Shown: piece by piece, positions 1 to 10,242 of the stretch
Layout of the letters: each line of letters begins with the position of its first letter
Numbering within the stretch: the stretch's first letter is position 1
Assembly: GCF_001279005.1 (NCBI RefSeq)
Contig: NZ_LGCN01000074.1
Location: 62,001 to 126,000, forward strand
DNA length: 64,000 nucleotides
Reading direction: 5' to 3'
DNA from: Streptomyces caelestis
GTDB lineage: Bacteria > Actinomycetota > Actinomycetes > Streptomycetales > Streptomycetaceae
Notes under the pieces: model-generated
What the model was told of the DNA's origin: nothing
Seen by the model: the letters and a program-made list of their open reading frames with translations, nothing else
Database searches by the model: none
Made by a program: the position numbers and the translations under genes

Positions 1-1092
1 GAAGGCGCCGGGCATGACGGGCGACAGCCCCTCACGGAACAGGATGAACGCCGGCCATGCGGTGCGCACCAGGGCCGCCGACGCGTAGTCGCGTTTCAAC
101 CCCAGCCAGTCGCCGACCTCGTCGCTGAGGACGTAGCGCACGAACTCGTTCAGGAACCCGCGCGTGACGCCGAGGTCGATCTGCGCGGTCAGGCCGAGCA
201 GTTCCTCGGCCAGTGCGATGCCCTCGGTCGACGGGGTGAGGACCGGGGTGAGCACCCGCGCCGACTGCCTCTCGGCCTCCGCCCAGGTCTTGGGGATGTG
301 CTCGTACGGCACGCCGAGCAGGTGGACGGCGACCTGCCACGAGTGCAGGAACGCCTCTTGGTCCGCGGCCGGGAACGGGACCTTCCAGTCGAGCAGCTTG
401 CGGTACACGTAGGTGCCCAGGCTGTGGAAGGTGACCAGGATGTCGGCGGCGCTGATCGGGATCGTCTCGTCGGCGACCGCCCGCCAGTGCGGCGACTGCG
501 GCAGCAGGTGACGCACCGCGGCGTGCACCACACGCGTCTTGTTGGCGGTGACGACGAACTGTCCCGTCGGCTTGAAGGCTCCCAGCTCGGACAGGTCGTA
601 GCCGAACGTGAACGTCTTGGCCGCGCGGTCCTGCATGTCGGCGCCGCCCGCGGACCAGTAGACGCTCTTGGCCTCGCGCGGGATCACGGTGCTCATGATG
701 CCGCTGCCGAGGCCGTACAGCATGAAGAGGTACGTGTCCTTGCGCCGGTTGAAGTCGCCGGCACGGGCCAGCTTCACGGGGTCGGCCCAGGAGGGCAGCC
801 GGTTGGCCTGCCGCAGGTACGCGGCGAATGCGGCCGGCAGGCCGCTGGGCAGCGGGTCGTCGTTGTTCACCCACGACGCCCATGCCGCGTTGATGGCCGG
901 CACGTGCCCGTCGTCGATCATCGAAGCCATCAGGGGGTCGGCCGCGTCGTCCCAGATCCACTCCGGACCGGTCCCCACGGCGGCCCCCGTCGCCGGTCCC
1001 CCCGACGCCCACGCCCGGGCGGGGTTCGCCACGCCCACGAGGCCGAGTGCGACACCGAGTGACAAAGCCTTTCGCCTGCTGAGGTTCTCCAT
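1..1092 (-). CDS. lcp: Latex clearing protein (Lcp)-type rubber oxygenase, partial at window edge
   Basis: Reads leftward from an ATG at 1092 and leaves the window without a stop, so only the first 364 residues are present. The N-terminus has a twin-arginine signal (SRRKALSLG), so export is expected. Residues R187, H190 and R194 in TRVVHAAVRH sit where the conserved Arg/His/Arg of the DUF2236 (MpaB-like) domain lie in the Streptomyces K30 Lcp, and the STVIPREAKS segment near 134-143 also fits that family. Lcp is a secreted b-type heme dioxygenase that cleaves poly(cis-1,4-isoprene) to oligo-isoprenoid aldehydes/ketones. A purine-rich site (GGAAGCAGG) precedes the ATG. The alternative is another MpaB-family oxygenase; the overall similarity as I recall it favours Lcp. 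No neighbour helps, because the downstream side is cut off. Confidence 0.8.
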   Translation of the reverse strand, partial: MENLSRRKALSLGVALGLVGVANPARAWASGGPATGAAVGTGPEWIWDDAADPLMASMIDDGHVPAINAAWASWVNNDDPLPSGLPAAFAAYLRQANRLPSWADPVKLARAGDFNRRKDTYLFMLYGLGSGIMSTVIPREAKSVYWSAGGADMQDRAAKTFTFGYDLSELGAFKPTGQFVVTANKTRVVHAAVRHLLPQSPHWRAVADETIPISAADILVTFHSLGTYVYRKLLDWKVPFPAADQEAFLHSWQVAVHLLGVPYEHIPKTWAEAERQSARVLTPVLTPSTEGIALAEELLGLTAQIDLGVTRGFLNEFVRYVLSDEVGDWLGLKRDYASAALVRTAWPAFILFREGLSPVMPGAF

Positions 1093-1367
1093 TGACTTAC
1101 CTGCTTCCCTGAGGGGCCAGATGGTTCCAGATGCCTTCGCAGACCTGCCGGTTGTTCGACCAAGACGCGGTGAGAAGCGTCGCGCGGATGTGATTTTCGA
1201 TTAACATAGCGAGGTACGTCGCCGTCGGCAATGGTGGTGACCGAGGCCCTTCACCCCTCTCGCCCCGTCCCTCTCCGGCGCGACGTCCGGCGGCGCCTCC
1301 CCCGGCACGCCGCGGGTGGGCGTCGACGCGAAGGCTCCCGTCGGCTCCCCGTCCAGCGGGTCGCGGC

Positions 1368-2045
1368 GGTGGACGTGAGCGTGCCGGCCAAAACCGCGCC
1401 GGGTTCGTGCACCGCGCGGATCACGGCGACCGCGAAGGGGGTGAAGAGCGTGGAACGGGTCACGACCATCGAGGTGCGCGCCGCGGCCCGCTGCGCGGCG
1501 GAGGCCGGTGAGCAGCGTGCCGTGGACCTCGGCGAGGAGGTGAACCACGACGGGACCGCGACCGTCGCGGCCTCCGGCGAGGGCGACTTCGACGGAGCGG
1601 GGCGGAGCCACGACGGTGACCCGCTGCCCGCGGCGGGCCCGGTCGCGTGGGACGGCGTGACCTGCGACGCCCCCGATCCGCCCGGGACGGCCGGGAACCT
1701 CGTCGAGGCCCGCGGTCGGGCCGTGCTGCCCCGGCCGGGTCGTACGGCGCGCTGCGCCTGGTCGCCGCGGCCCACCACGGCCCGGTGACGACCGTGCTCA
1801 CCGTCCGCTGCACCGACGGGACCACCGCCGAAGCGCCGGTCCCGTGGGCGACCGGGCGGGAGCGGCTCCGTGGTGCTGGAGACGCCGCACCGGATCAGGC
1901 GCGGGCAGGGCGTGGCCGGCCCGCCGGTGCGTCTGTCCGGTTCCTCGGCGGACCCCCGACGCCTCAAGGACGGTGCGTTCCCTCACCCTCCGGGACGATC
2001 CCCGGGTGCGGGTCCACGCGCTCACCCTCCGGTGGGACTCCATAT
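1368..2045 (+). pseudogene. Decayed glycosidase C-terminus with NEW3/NPCBM-like domain
   Basis: Recognisable protein sequence is spread over three frames. One frame gives VDVSVPAKTAPGSCTARIT and later LPAAGPVAWDGVTCDAPDP. After a shift near 1728-1736 another frame gives GALRLVAAAHHGPVTTVLTV. Further shifts give VVLETPHRI (about 1870) and RVRVHALTL (about 2005-2030). This order matches the C-terminal NEW3 (NPCBM-associated) beta-sandwich and terminal beta-strands of secreted Streptomyces glycoside hydrolases. No catalytic domain, start codon or Shine-Dalgarno site is present upstream. It is therefore a 5'-truncated, multiply frameshifted remnant rather than one sequencing slip. The parent GH family cannot be named from what remains. 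Confidence 0.6.
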
Positions 2046-2296
2046 GTGCGTACCGCCCCGAACGCCGATGACGGCGCCGGGGCGGTACGGAACGCGTCGG
2101 TCCCACGGCCTGTGCGCGAGGTCCGGACCGGACCGGTCCGCGTGGTGGCGGTCGCGCGGCTCGGCGCCCCGCGCCCGCGGGTCGGGTCGCTCCGCGGTGC
2201 GCCGGGGCGGGACGTGCCCGGCGCCGGACGCGTCCTGTCCGGCCCGCTCCCGCACCGGACACCCGGCGTCGGGTCCCGTACGGCGGACGCTGCGGC

Positions 2297-3490
2297 TCAT
2301 CGCTGCGCGCCCTGTCCGGTCCCGTCCGGTCCGCGGCGTTCGCCGTGCCAGTCCAGTATCAGGATCGTGGCGTCGTCCCTGAGACTGCCGTGGCAGGCCT
2401 CGAGCACCGCGCCGGTCAGGCTCCGTACGGCTTCTCTCGGATGCAGCGCACCGGTGTCGCGGACGAGCGCGGCCAGGTCGACGGCCGCGGCGCCGCGCTC
2501 CTGCATTCCGTCGGTGAGCAGGATCAGGCGGTCGCCGGGCCGCAGTTGCAGCTCCTGCAGACGGTAGGGGGTCGGCGCCACCACGCCGAACGGCAGGTTG
2601 ACGGCGAGTTCGACCTCCTCGACGGCGCCGTCGCGCAGCCGCAGCGGCCGGGGGTGGCCGGCGTTGACCAGTTCGCACAGACCCGTTTCGAGGTCGACGC
2701 ACAGCAGCTGTCCGGTGGCCAGGCCGCGGCTGTGGCTCAGCAGGGCCCGGTGGGCGTGCTCGGCCTGTCTGAGGGCGTCACAGCCGCTGCGGCGTGCCCG
2801 TCGCAGCGCGCCGACCAGCAAGGTGGCCAGCAGGGCCGAGGCCGTGTCGTGACCCATGGCGTCGGTGACGGACAGGTGCAGGGTGTCGCGGTCGAGGGTG
2901 TAGTCGTAGGTGTCGCCGCCGATGTCGTCGGCCGGGACCAGCCCGGCGGCGAGGGTGAACTGGTCCGCCTCGCAGCAGGGGGCCGAGGGGAGCAGCTGGT
3001 GCTGGATCTCCGCGGCCAGGCTGGTCTCGGTGGTGCGCCGGCCCAGGTGGTAGAGGTCGGTGAAGCGGCGGTCCGTGACGATGATGTAGGCCAGCGCGTG
3101 GGCCGCGTCGCGGACCTGCCGGAGCACGGTGTCGTCGGCGGACTGCAGGGTCGCCTCCAGCACGCCGATGCAGTCGCCGCGGTTGGTGACCGGCGTGATG
3201 ACGCGCAGTCCGCCCTGGCAGTCCGGTTCCACGTGCTGGCGCTGGCTCCTCAGTACGCGGTCGTAGACGCTGCCCTGCAGGTCGATCGGCCCGTCGGGGT
3301 CCGCGGCGTCATCGCCGGCCGTGGTGAGCCGTACCAGCCGCTGACCGACGAGGTCGACGAACAGGAAGGACACACGCTCCGCACCGAACCGCTTCTGCAG
3401 ATCGTGCGCCACCACGTCGACGGACTCACCGGGCGGCGCCGCCTCCGCAGCGGCCAGCAGCTCGCCCAGTTCCACGTCTCCACCCTTCAC
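2297..3490 (-). CDS. GAF-like domain + SpoIIE-type PP2C serine/threonine phosphatase
   Basis: 397 residues from a GTG at 3490, chosen because AGGAGGT lies about six bases upstream; longer versions of the frame have no such site. Residues ~20-160 look like a GAF sensor domain. Residues ~165-395 form a PP2C/SpoIIE catalytic domain with the metal-binding DDIGGD (188-193), a downstream DAMGHD, LTDGM and a terminal DDAT. Family members in Streptomyces dephosphorylate anti-anti-sigma factors or related STAS proteins. The protein has no membrane segment, so it should be cytosolic. It stands alone, about 565 bp from the ABC transporter genes on the other strand. It is the first of two SpoIIE phosphatases in the window; no cognate anti-sigma pair is adjacent. 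Confidence 0.85.
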   Translation of the reverse strand: MKGGDVELGELLAAAEAAPPGESVDVVAHDLQKRFGAERVSFLFVDLVGQRLVRLTTAGDDAADPDGPIDLQGSVYDRVLRSQRQHVEPDCQGGLRVITPVTNRGDCIGVLEATLQSADDTVLRQVRDAAHALAYIIVTDRRFTDLYHLGRRTTETSLAAEIQHQLLPSAPCCEADQFTLAAGLVPADDIGGDTYDYTLDRDTLHLSVTDAMGHDTASALLATLLVGALRRARRSGCDALRQAEHAHRALLSHSRGLATGQLLCVDLETGLCELVNAGHPRPLRLRDGAVEEVELAVNLPFGVVAPTPYRLQELQLRPGDRLILLTDGMQERGAAAVDLAALVRDTGALHPREAVRSLTGAVLEACHGSLRDDATILILDWHGERRGPDGTGQGAQR

Positions 3491-4055
3491 GGCAACCTCC
3501 TGTCGGCTGCCGAATCTTTTTCCCCGAGTTTCCGCGACCTCACCCGGAGCACCCGTCCTGGCTGGCCGGGGCGGTGAGCCGGGCCGCTGCCGAAAGAGCC
3601 CCGTTCCGCCGGGCGGCGTCCGCGGGCGGGCGGACGGCCCGTGCGCCGGCACGGGGTGAACGGGACCGCCGTCCTGGATCCCTCCCCGTGCCGGCGCACG
3701 CCCCGGTCCGGCAGCGCGCGCCGGAAGCGTCCGTGACGTGTCCCGACGGGCCCGTGCGTCGTTGGCCGGTCGGAACCCGTGCACCCCACCGCTCTCGAGG
3801 AGCCCCCGTGGCCAGTTCGAGCCCGCCGTCCGTCGACCGGGACGAGGGCGCGCCGCCCCTCCGGCGTCCGTCCGCCGAACGCGCGTACGCCCGAGCCGCC
3901 GGCCCCGACGGGGCCTTGCCGCGGTGGGCCGGCGGGAGCGCCCTCCACGGCGGCGCCCCCTCCCCGCGCCAAGGATCCGGTCACCGCCGGGACCCGCGGG
4001 ACCGGCGGTGCGCGGGCTCGGCCGTCCGGGTCCGGGCGTGAGGAGCCGGGCGGCG
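3491..4055. other. Intergenic stretch with one large inverted repeat
   Basis: Divergent gap between the phosphatase and the ABC transporter. Long frames exist on both strands, but none carries a recognisable domain or a good start. The only clear structure is the 17-bp inverted repeat at 3640-3700. Confidence 0.6.
3640..3700. repeat. 17-bp perfect inverted repeat, 27-base loop
   Basis: Left arm 3640-3656 (CGTGCGCCGGCACGGGG) is perfectly complementary to the right arm 3684-3700. It could be a strong hairpin in an mRNA leader or a protein-binding dyad. It has no U-tract, and its position upstream of both flanking genes argues against a simple terminator. Confidence 0.75.
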
Positions 4056-4670
4056 GTGGTGCTGCGCGTCACGGCGGTCCGCAAGGCCTTCGGGTCCCGG
4101 CAGGTCCTGCGCGGGGTCGGCTTCGAGGCGCGGGCGGGACAGCTGGTGGGCATCGTCGGGGAGAACGGCGCCGGGAAGACCACGCTGCTGCGCGTCCTCA
4201 GCGGAGACCTGCGCCCCGACGACGGACGTGTGGAGCTGGCGGGCACCTGGGGCTACTGTCCGCAGCACCCGGTCCTGGACGAGGAACTGACCGTGCGCCA
4301 GCACCTGCGTCTCTTCCAGGTCGCCTACCGTCTCCCGGACCTCGGCCGCGCGCTCCGGCTGATCGACGCGCTCTCCGCGACCGGCTATCTGGACACGCCG
4401 GCGAAGGTCCTCAGCGGCGGCACCCTGCAGAAGCTGAACCTGGTCCTGGCCCTGATGCACGACCCGGAGGTCGTGCTGCTGGACGAGCCGTACCAGGGCT
4501 TCGACTGGGAAACCTACCTGCGGTTCTGGGACCTCGCCCAGGAGCTGAAGGGCCGCGGCCGCACCGTGATCATCGTCTCCCACCTCGCCCACGACACCGG
4601 GCGCCTGGACGTCCTGCACCATCTGCGCGACGGCCTCCTCGACCCCTCCCCCCCGGCGGACCCCGCATGA
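4056..4670 (+). CDS. ABC transporter ATP-binding protein
   Basis: 204 residues if translation starts at the GTG at 4056, ten bases after AGGAG; GTGs at 4038 and 4059 are alternatives. Walker A GENGAGKTT is at 35-43, with the signature in the variant form LSGGTLQKL and Walker B VVLLDEPYQGFD followed by a switch His in VSHLAHD. The short single-domain form fits the ATPase half of an ABC-2-type exporter. The stop overlaps the ATG of the permease (ATGA at 4667-4670), so the two are translationally coupled. Substrate unknown. A secreted lipoprotein gene follows 0.95 kb later, but a functional link is only a guess. Confidence 0.9.
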   Translation: MVLRVTAVRKAFGSRQVLRGVGFEARAGQLVGIVGENGAGKTTLLRVLSGDLRPDDGRVELAGTWGYCPQHPVLDEELTVRQHLRLFQVAYRLPDLGRALRLIDALSATGYLDTPAKVLSGGTLQKLNLVLALMHDPEVVLLDEPYQGFDWETYLRFWDLAQELKGRGRTVIIVSHLAHDTGRLDVLHHLRDGLLDPSPPADPA

Positions 4671-5440
4671 GCGCCTACCTGGTCGCCAGCCGTTACGCCC
4701 TGCTGGCCATGGCGAAGAACCGGCTGGCCGCCGTGCTCCTGATCGCCTTCATCCCGATGTGGATCACCGTGGCGAAGACCCTCACCACACCGAAGACGTT
4801 CCCCTTCCGGCTGCGCGCCACCGGAACCTGGCTGCGCGCCGGCGGGGACGAGATCACGATGATCAGCGGCTCCCTGAACGCGGTGTCCCTCCTCGTGGGA
4901 TTCCTGATGTTCAGCGCCGCACGCCGCACCAGGGCCTTCGACCGTCGCCTCACCGCGTCCGGCTATCCCCGGGCCGCCCTCATCGGCGCCAAGCTCACCA
5001 CGCTCCTGGTCGCGTCCGTCCTGGTCAGCGCCTACGCCACGGCCTGGATGCTGCTGTTCTGGACCCCTCTCCAGCCCTTCCTCCTCGGCATCGCGGTCCT
5101 GGCGATCTGCCTGGTCTACGGCGCCATGGGCATGTGCCTGGCCCTCTTCCTGCGCGGCGAGGTCGAAGGACTGGTCACGATCATCATGACCAGCATCATC
5201 GACCTCGCGCCGCAGAATCCCGTCGCCAGCACCGCCGCCGACAGAGCCCTGGTCGAACTGCTTCCCGGTTACGGCTCCCTGCAGACCAGCCTCGCCGCGG
5301 GCTTCACCCGGAACGCCACCGTGAGCCCCCTGATCCACAGCGCGCTCTGGCTGACCGCCATGATGACCACCGCGCTCGCCGCCTTCGCCCTCCGTACCCG
5401 CAACCACCGCACGCCGCGCCGGCGCCGGGCCCCGTCGTAG
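4667..5440 (+). CDS. ABC-2-type transporter permease
   Basis: 257 residues with about six hydrophobic segments: one near residues 18-36, one near 70-85, a group between ~105 and 175, and a last one near 225-243. Helices are short and bounded by Arg/Lys-rich loops such as AARRTRAFDRRL. It starts inside the stop codon of the ATPase gene and has no separate Shine-Dalgarno site, as expected for a coupled pair. Together the two would form a dimer-of-pairs exporter in the cytoplasmic membrane. The C-terminus is an Arg-rich tail. No substrate-binding protein is adjacent, which also favours export over import. Confidence 0.85.
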   Translation: MSAYLVASRYALLAMAKNRLAAVLLIAFIPMWITVAKTLTTPKTFPFRLRATGTWLRAGGDEITMISGSLNAVSLLVGFLMFSAARRTRAFDRRLTASGYPRAALIGAKLTTLLVASVLVSAYATAWMLLFWTPLQPFLLGIAVLAICLVYGAMGMCLALFLRGEVEGLVTIIMTSIIDLAPQNPVASTAADRALVELLPGYGSLQTSLAAGFTRNATVSPLIHSALWLTAMMTTALAAFALRTRNHRTPRRRRAPS

Positions 5441-5453
5441 TCGTACGGCCGCG

Positions 5454-5493
5454 ATCGGTCCGGGTCGCCGAGCATCGGTCCGGGTCGCCGAGC
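5454..5493. repeat. 20-bp tandem direct repeat (two copies)
   Basis: The 20-mer starting ATCGGTCCGGG and ending GCCGAGC occurs twice head to tail just after the permease stop, followed by the first bases of a third copy. It lies between the permease and the lipoprotein gene. Confidence 0.8.
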
Positions 5494-5621
5494 ATCGTGC
5501 CGTGCGGCGGGTCCTCGTGCCCGGGGCGGGAACCATCCGGCCGGGGCGGCTCGTCACTGATCATTGCCGCCGCCCGAAGCGGTGGGAAACATCCTGGACG
5601 AAGCGACAGCGGGGGGACGTA

Positions 5622-6245
5622 ATGAAGTGTGGGTCCGCGGCGAGAACGGGCCTGACGGCCATGGCGGTGCTGGCGATCCTGACGGTCGGCGGCTGTCGGG
5701 AGGACGACGCGGGGCTTCCCGCCGCCTCCCCGAGCGGAGAGGTCTCCGCGCCCGCGTCACCGACGCCTTCGGCGGAGCGAAGCGGTCCGCGGGCCCTGGT
5801 GGACGCTCCCGGGGCGGGTGGCCTGGAGAAGCTGACCGGGGACGGAGCCCTGGCGGACGTCCCCGTCGACCCCGGCGAGATGCGGGACGGCATGACGCTG
5901 GTCACCGGCGCCTACGGAAAGCCGGACGGGCAGGGCGCGCCGGTGCTGTTCGAAGGCGTCGATCATGTACCCGAGGACACCAACGAGCGTCGTGAGCACC
6001 TGTTCCGGGGCATGCTCGAGTACATCCGGTGGGACCCGGAGCTGGGGCACCCCGACGCCCAGCCGGTGGAACCGGGGCCGCTCGGCGGCTCGGTGGAGTG
6101 CCTGCTCGCCTCGCTGAGCGAGGACGGCAACGTCATCTGCGGCTGGGCCGACGAGGGCACGGCGGCCGTCGCGCTCTTCGAGGACAGCACGCTCGCCGAT
6201 GCGGGGAAGCTCTTCGTCGGGATGCGCGCGGACCTGGAGCGCTGA
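5622..6245 (+). CDS. Secreted lipoprotein of unknown function
   Basis: 207 residues from an ATG at 5622, preceded by a G-rich site (GGGGGGACG). The N-terminus is a short signal peptide ending in a lipobox (LTVGGC), so the mature protein should be lipid-anchored at Cys25. A Pro/Ser/Ala-rich linker (about 30-60) leads to a ~150-residue acidic domain that contains two Cys residues (ECLL and VICGW) and could form a disulfide. No catalytic motif was recognised. It is in the same orientation as the ABC pair, but about 180 bp and a tandem repeat separate them. Many Streptomyces proteins of this design are annotated simply as hypothetical lipoproteins. Confidence 0.75.
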   Translation: MKCGSAARTGLTAMAVLAILTVGGCREDDAGLPAASPSGEVSAPASPTPSAERSGPRALVDAPGAGGLEKLTGDGALADVPVDPGEMRDGMTLVTGAYGKPDGQGAPVLFEGVDHVPEDTNERREHLFRGMLEYIRWDPELGHPDAQPVEPGPLGGSVECLLASLSEDGNVICGWADEGTAAVALFEDSTLADAGKLFVGMRADLER

Positions 6246-6417
6246 CCGGCCGGCGAGCGAGGACGACGTCGCGGACCGGGGCGGGGAAGGGGGCGCCGCA
6301 CGGTGGTCGGGGCGCGGACACGACGCCTCTGCGTCCCGGCCGGGCGACGGTTCGCGGGACGCCACGGCCCGGTACCACGAGCGCGGTACCGGGCCGTCCG
6401 GCTGCTGAGGTCGCTCG

Positions 6418-6540
6418 TCAGCCCTGGCGGGCCTTGAAACGCGGATCCTTCTCGTTGATCACGAACGTCGCGCCCCGTCGGCGCACCACCTGGGCGCCGG
6501 GCCTGAGCTTCGGCGAACGCAGGGACGTGCGTACCTTCAT
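6418..6540 (-). CDS. rpmJ: 50S ribosomal protein L36, zinc-independent paralogue
   Basis: 40 residues: begins [17 protein letters not shown] and ends [10 protein letters not shown]. This is the L36 form without the Cys/His zinc ligands of the canonical protein (the so-called C-minus type). A strong site, GGAAGGAG, lies eight bases upstream of the ATG. It is the last gene of a leftward three-gene run, rpmG-rpmE2-rpmJ. In Streptomyces such paralogues replace Zn-containing L36 when zinc is short, under Zur and often sigma-R control; that regulation is known for the family and is not proven here. Confidence 0.93.
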   Translation of the reverse strand: MKVRTSLRSPKLRPGAQVVRRRGATFVINEKDPRFKARQG

Positions 6541-6579
6541 CACGATCTCCTTCCGCGGAACCGGACGGGGATGCCGCTG

Positions 6580-6837
6580 TCAGCGGCGAGCCGCAGCGGT
6601 GCCGTGGCGCCGCTCGAAGCGTTCCACCCGGCCCGCGCTGTCGACGAGCCGCGAGGCGCCGGTGAGGAACGGGTGGCCGGCCGACGAGATCTCGACGTCG
6701 ACGACCGGGTAGGTGGCGCCGTCCTCCCACTCCACCGTGTGCCGTGACTCGATGGTGGAGCGGGTGAGCGGCTGGAAGCCGGACGCGCGGTCGCGGAAGA
6801 CGGCCGGGCGGGAGACGGGGCGGATGCCGTGCCTCAC
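6580..6837 (-). CDS. rpmE2: 50S ribosomal protein L31 type B, zinc-independent
   Basis: 85 residues from a GTG at 6837 (GGAAGG nine bases upstream). The central HPFLTG and flanking [13 protein letters not shown] match the type B L31 family; the N-terminal CXXC zinc ligands of type A are absent. The very start reads [19 protein letters not shown], in place of the usual IHPxYRPVVFRD, and is somewhat divergent. It sits between rpmG and rpmJ and is separated from rpmG by a perfect hairpin. Role: replacement L31 under zinc limitation, releasing zinc from ribosomes. Confidence 0.93.
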   Translation of the reverse strand: MRHGIRPVSRPAVFRDRASGFQPLTRSTIESRHTVEWEDGATYPVVDVEISSAGHPFLTGASRLVDSAGRVERFERRHGTAAARR

Positions 6838-6855
6838 GGGATGTCCTTCCTCGGG

Positions 6856-6883
6856 CGCCTCCGCCGCCGGAGCGGCGGAGGCG
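6856..6883. terminator. 12-bp perfect hairpin between rpmG and rpmE2
   Basis: CGCCTCCGCCGC and its exact complement flank a four-base loop (CGGA). It starts five bases after the rpmG stop. It may be a partial terminator, or an mRNA-stability element that sets different levels of L33 and L31. Confidence 0.7.
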
Positions 6884-6887
6884 GGTC

Positions 6888-7052
6888 TCATCGTTCCTCG
6901 CGGAAGAGGACGTGTGCGCCGACGACCGCGTCGTACTTCCGCAGGACCAGCCGGTCGGGGTCGTTCAGACGGTTCTTGCGGGTCACGTAGGTGACCCCCG
7001 TACCGGCTGTCGACTTCAGCCTGACGACCGGCCTCGCGGTGCTGCGTGTCAT
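6888..7052 (-). CDS. rpmG: 50S ribosomal protein L33, zinc-independent paralogue
   Basis: 54 residues, with the L33 core [24 protein letters not shown] followed by a C-terminus lacking both CXXC zinc motifs (ends AHVLFREER). GGAAGGAG lies seven bases upstream of the ATG at 7052. First gene of the leftward set rpmG-rpmE2-rpmJ. The same pairing of alternative L33 with L31/L36 recurs in Streptomyces Zur regulons, so a zinc-responsive promoter is expected in 7053-7120. That region is relatively AT-rich, but I cannot read a convincing Zur palindrome in it. Confidence 0.93.
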   Translation of the reverse strand: MTRSTARPVVRLKSTAGTGVTYVTRKNRLNDPDRLVLRKYDAVVGAHVLFREER

Positions 7053-7073
7053 GAGGTGCTCCTTCCGCCGTCA

Positions 7074-7093
7074 CCCGAGCAAATTGATTCGGG
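7074..7093. promoter_or_regulatory. Weak dyad in the AT-richer rpmG leader
   Basis: CCCGA and TCGGG flank an AT-rich centre (GCAAATTGAT). It lies 22-41 bases upstream of rpmG, where an operator for a metal-responsive repressor would be expected. It does not match the usual Streptomyces Zur box well, so the assignment is tentative. Confidence 0.25.
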
Positions 7094-7707
7094 CATGTCA
7101 TACAGGAGGTGCAACGGCATCGGCGGGCGCCGTATTCCGGCGGTCCCGCCCTCCGCGGAATCAGGGCCACCACTCGTCCCCGAGCAGCGCGCCACCGCGG
7201 ACTCGCCCCCGGCGTGCCCGTGGACCGGAAGTCTCACGGGCCGCGTGGTGCGGGCGGAGGACGGTCCCGCGGATCGACCGCCATCGGGCACAGACACCAG
7301 TACCCCGTTCGGAACGTTGCCTGAGCCGGCCGGTTTCGTTGTTCCAGACATGGTGGAGACAGACGGGGCCGGCGTACGGGCCAGGGAGCCGGCGTACGCG
7401 CGGGCTGACGGCTCCGGCCGGGCGCCTCGGCGTTCCGGAAGGCGTTCCGATCACGGACGACGGCGGCCGACGGACGAGAACCGGTGGGACGCCGGCTCTC
7501 GGGCCGGCCGGCGCCGACCACGATCCGGTGCTCGGCCCTTCCCCCGACGCGTATGTGCTTCACCACCGCACACACCTCGTGTCCGGCGCCGACGCCCGCT
7601 CGCGGACCGGCCGCGGAAGCGCTGCCCTCGGATGGCCCCGCCTCCCCGGACGAGCCCTCCCCGCCCTGGGCCACCATCTCGTCGCGCGGGCACCGACCGC
7701 CCTCCCC
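7094..7707. other. Long non-coding or unrecognised stretch upstream of the P450 gene
   Basis: About 600 bases with an open frame in phase with the P450, but no recognisable domain, no plausible Shine-Dalgarno/start pair and no homology that I can name. It could hold the P450 promoter and leader. Confidence 0.5.
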
Positions 7708-7761
7708 TTCGCCTTCGCCTTCGCCTTCGCCTTCGCCTTCGCCTTCGCCTTCGCCTTCGCC
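7708..7761. repeat. (TTCGCC)9 hexanucleotide tandem repeat
   Basis: Nine perfect, uninterrupted copies of TTCGCC end 57 bases before the P450 start codon. On the top strand it would encode (Phe-Ala)n in phase with the P450. The P450 start at 7819 has its own Shine-Dalgarno site, so the repeat is most likely leader. Confidence 0.95.
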
Positions 7762-7818
7762 GAGACGGAACCGGCACAGGCCGGGCCCACCACAACCACC
7801 CACCTTCGGAGGTCCCGC

Positions 7819-10214
<2,396 letters not shown>

Positions 10215-10225
10215 TCACCCGCGGC

Positions 10226-10231
10226 CATAAT
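10226..10231 (+). promoter_or_regulatory. Possible -10 element (CATAAT) for the histidine kinase gene
   Basis: A -10-like hexamer lies 11 bases before the ATG at 10243, and no Shine-Dalgarno site is visible. This spacing would give a leaderless or nearly leaderless mRNA. No good -35 is seen. Confidence 0.3.
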
Positions 10232-10242
10232 CTTGCTCCCTC

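Noticed and set aside
3738..4055. Longer N-terminus for the ABC ATPase
   Set aside because: The upstream residues are Arg/Pro-rich with no homology, and Walker A would be about 100 residues too far in.
7600..7780. Bottom-strand Lys-Ala, Gly-Glu or Arg repeat proteins across the hexamer repeat
   Set aside because: They arise from reading the TTCGCC repeat in other frames and have no start signals.
6991..7818. P450 reading frame extended upstream through the Phe-Ala repeat
   Set aside because: The frame is open, but the ATG at 7819 has a good Shine-Dalgarno site and starts at the normal P450 N-terminus.
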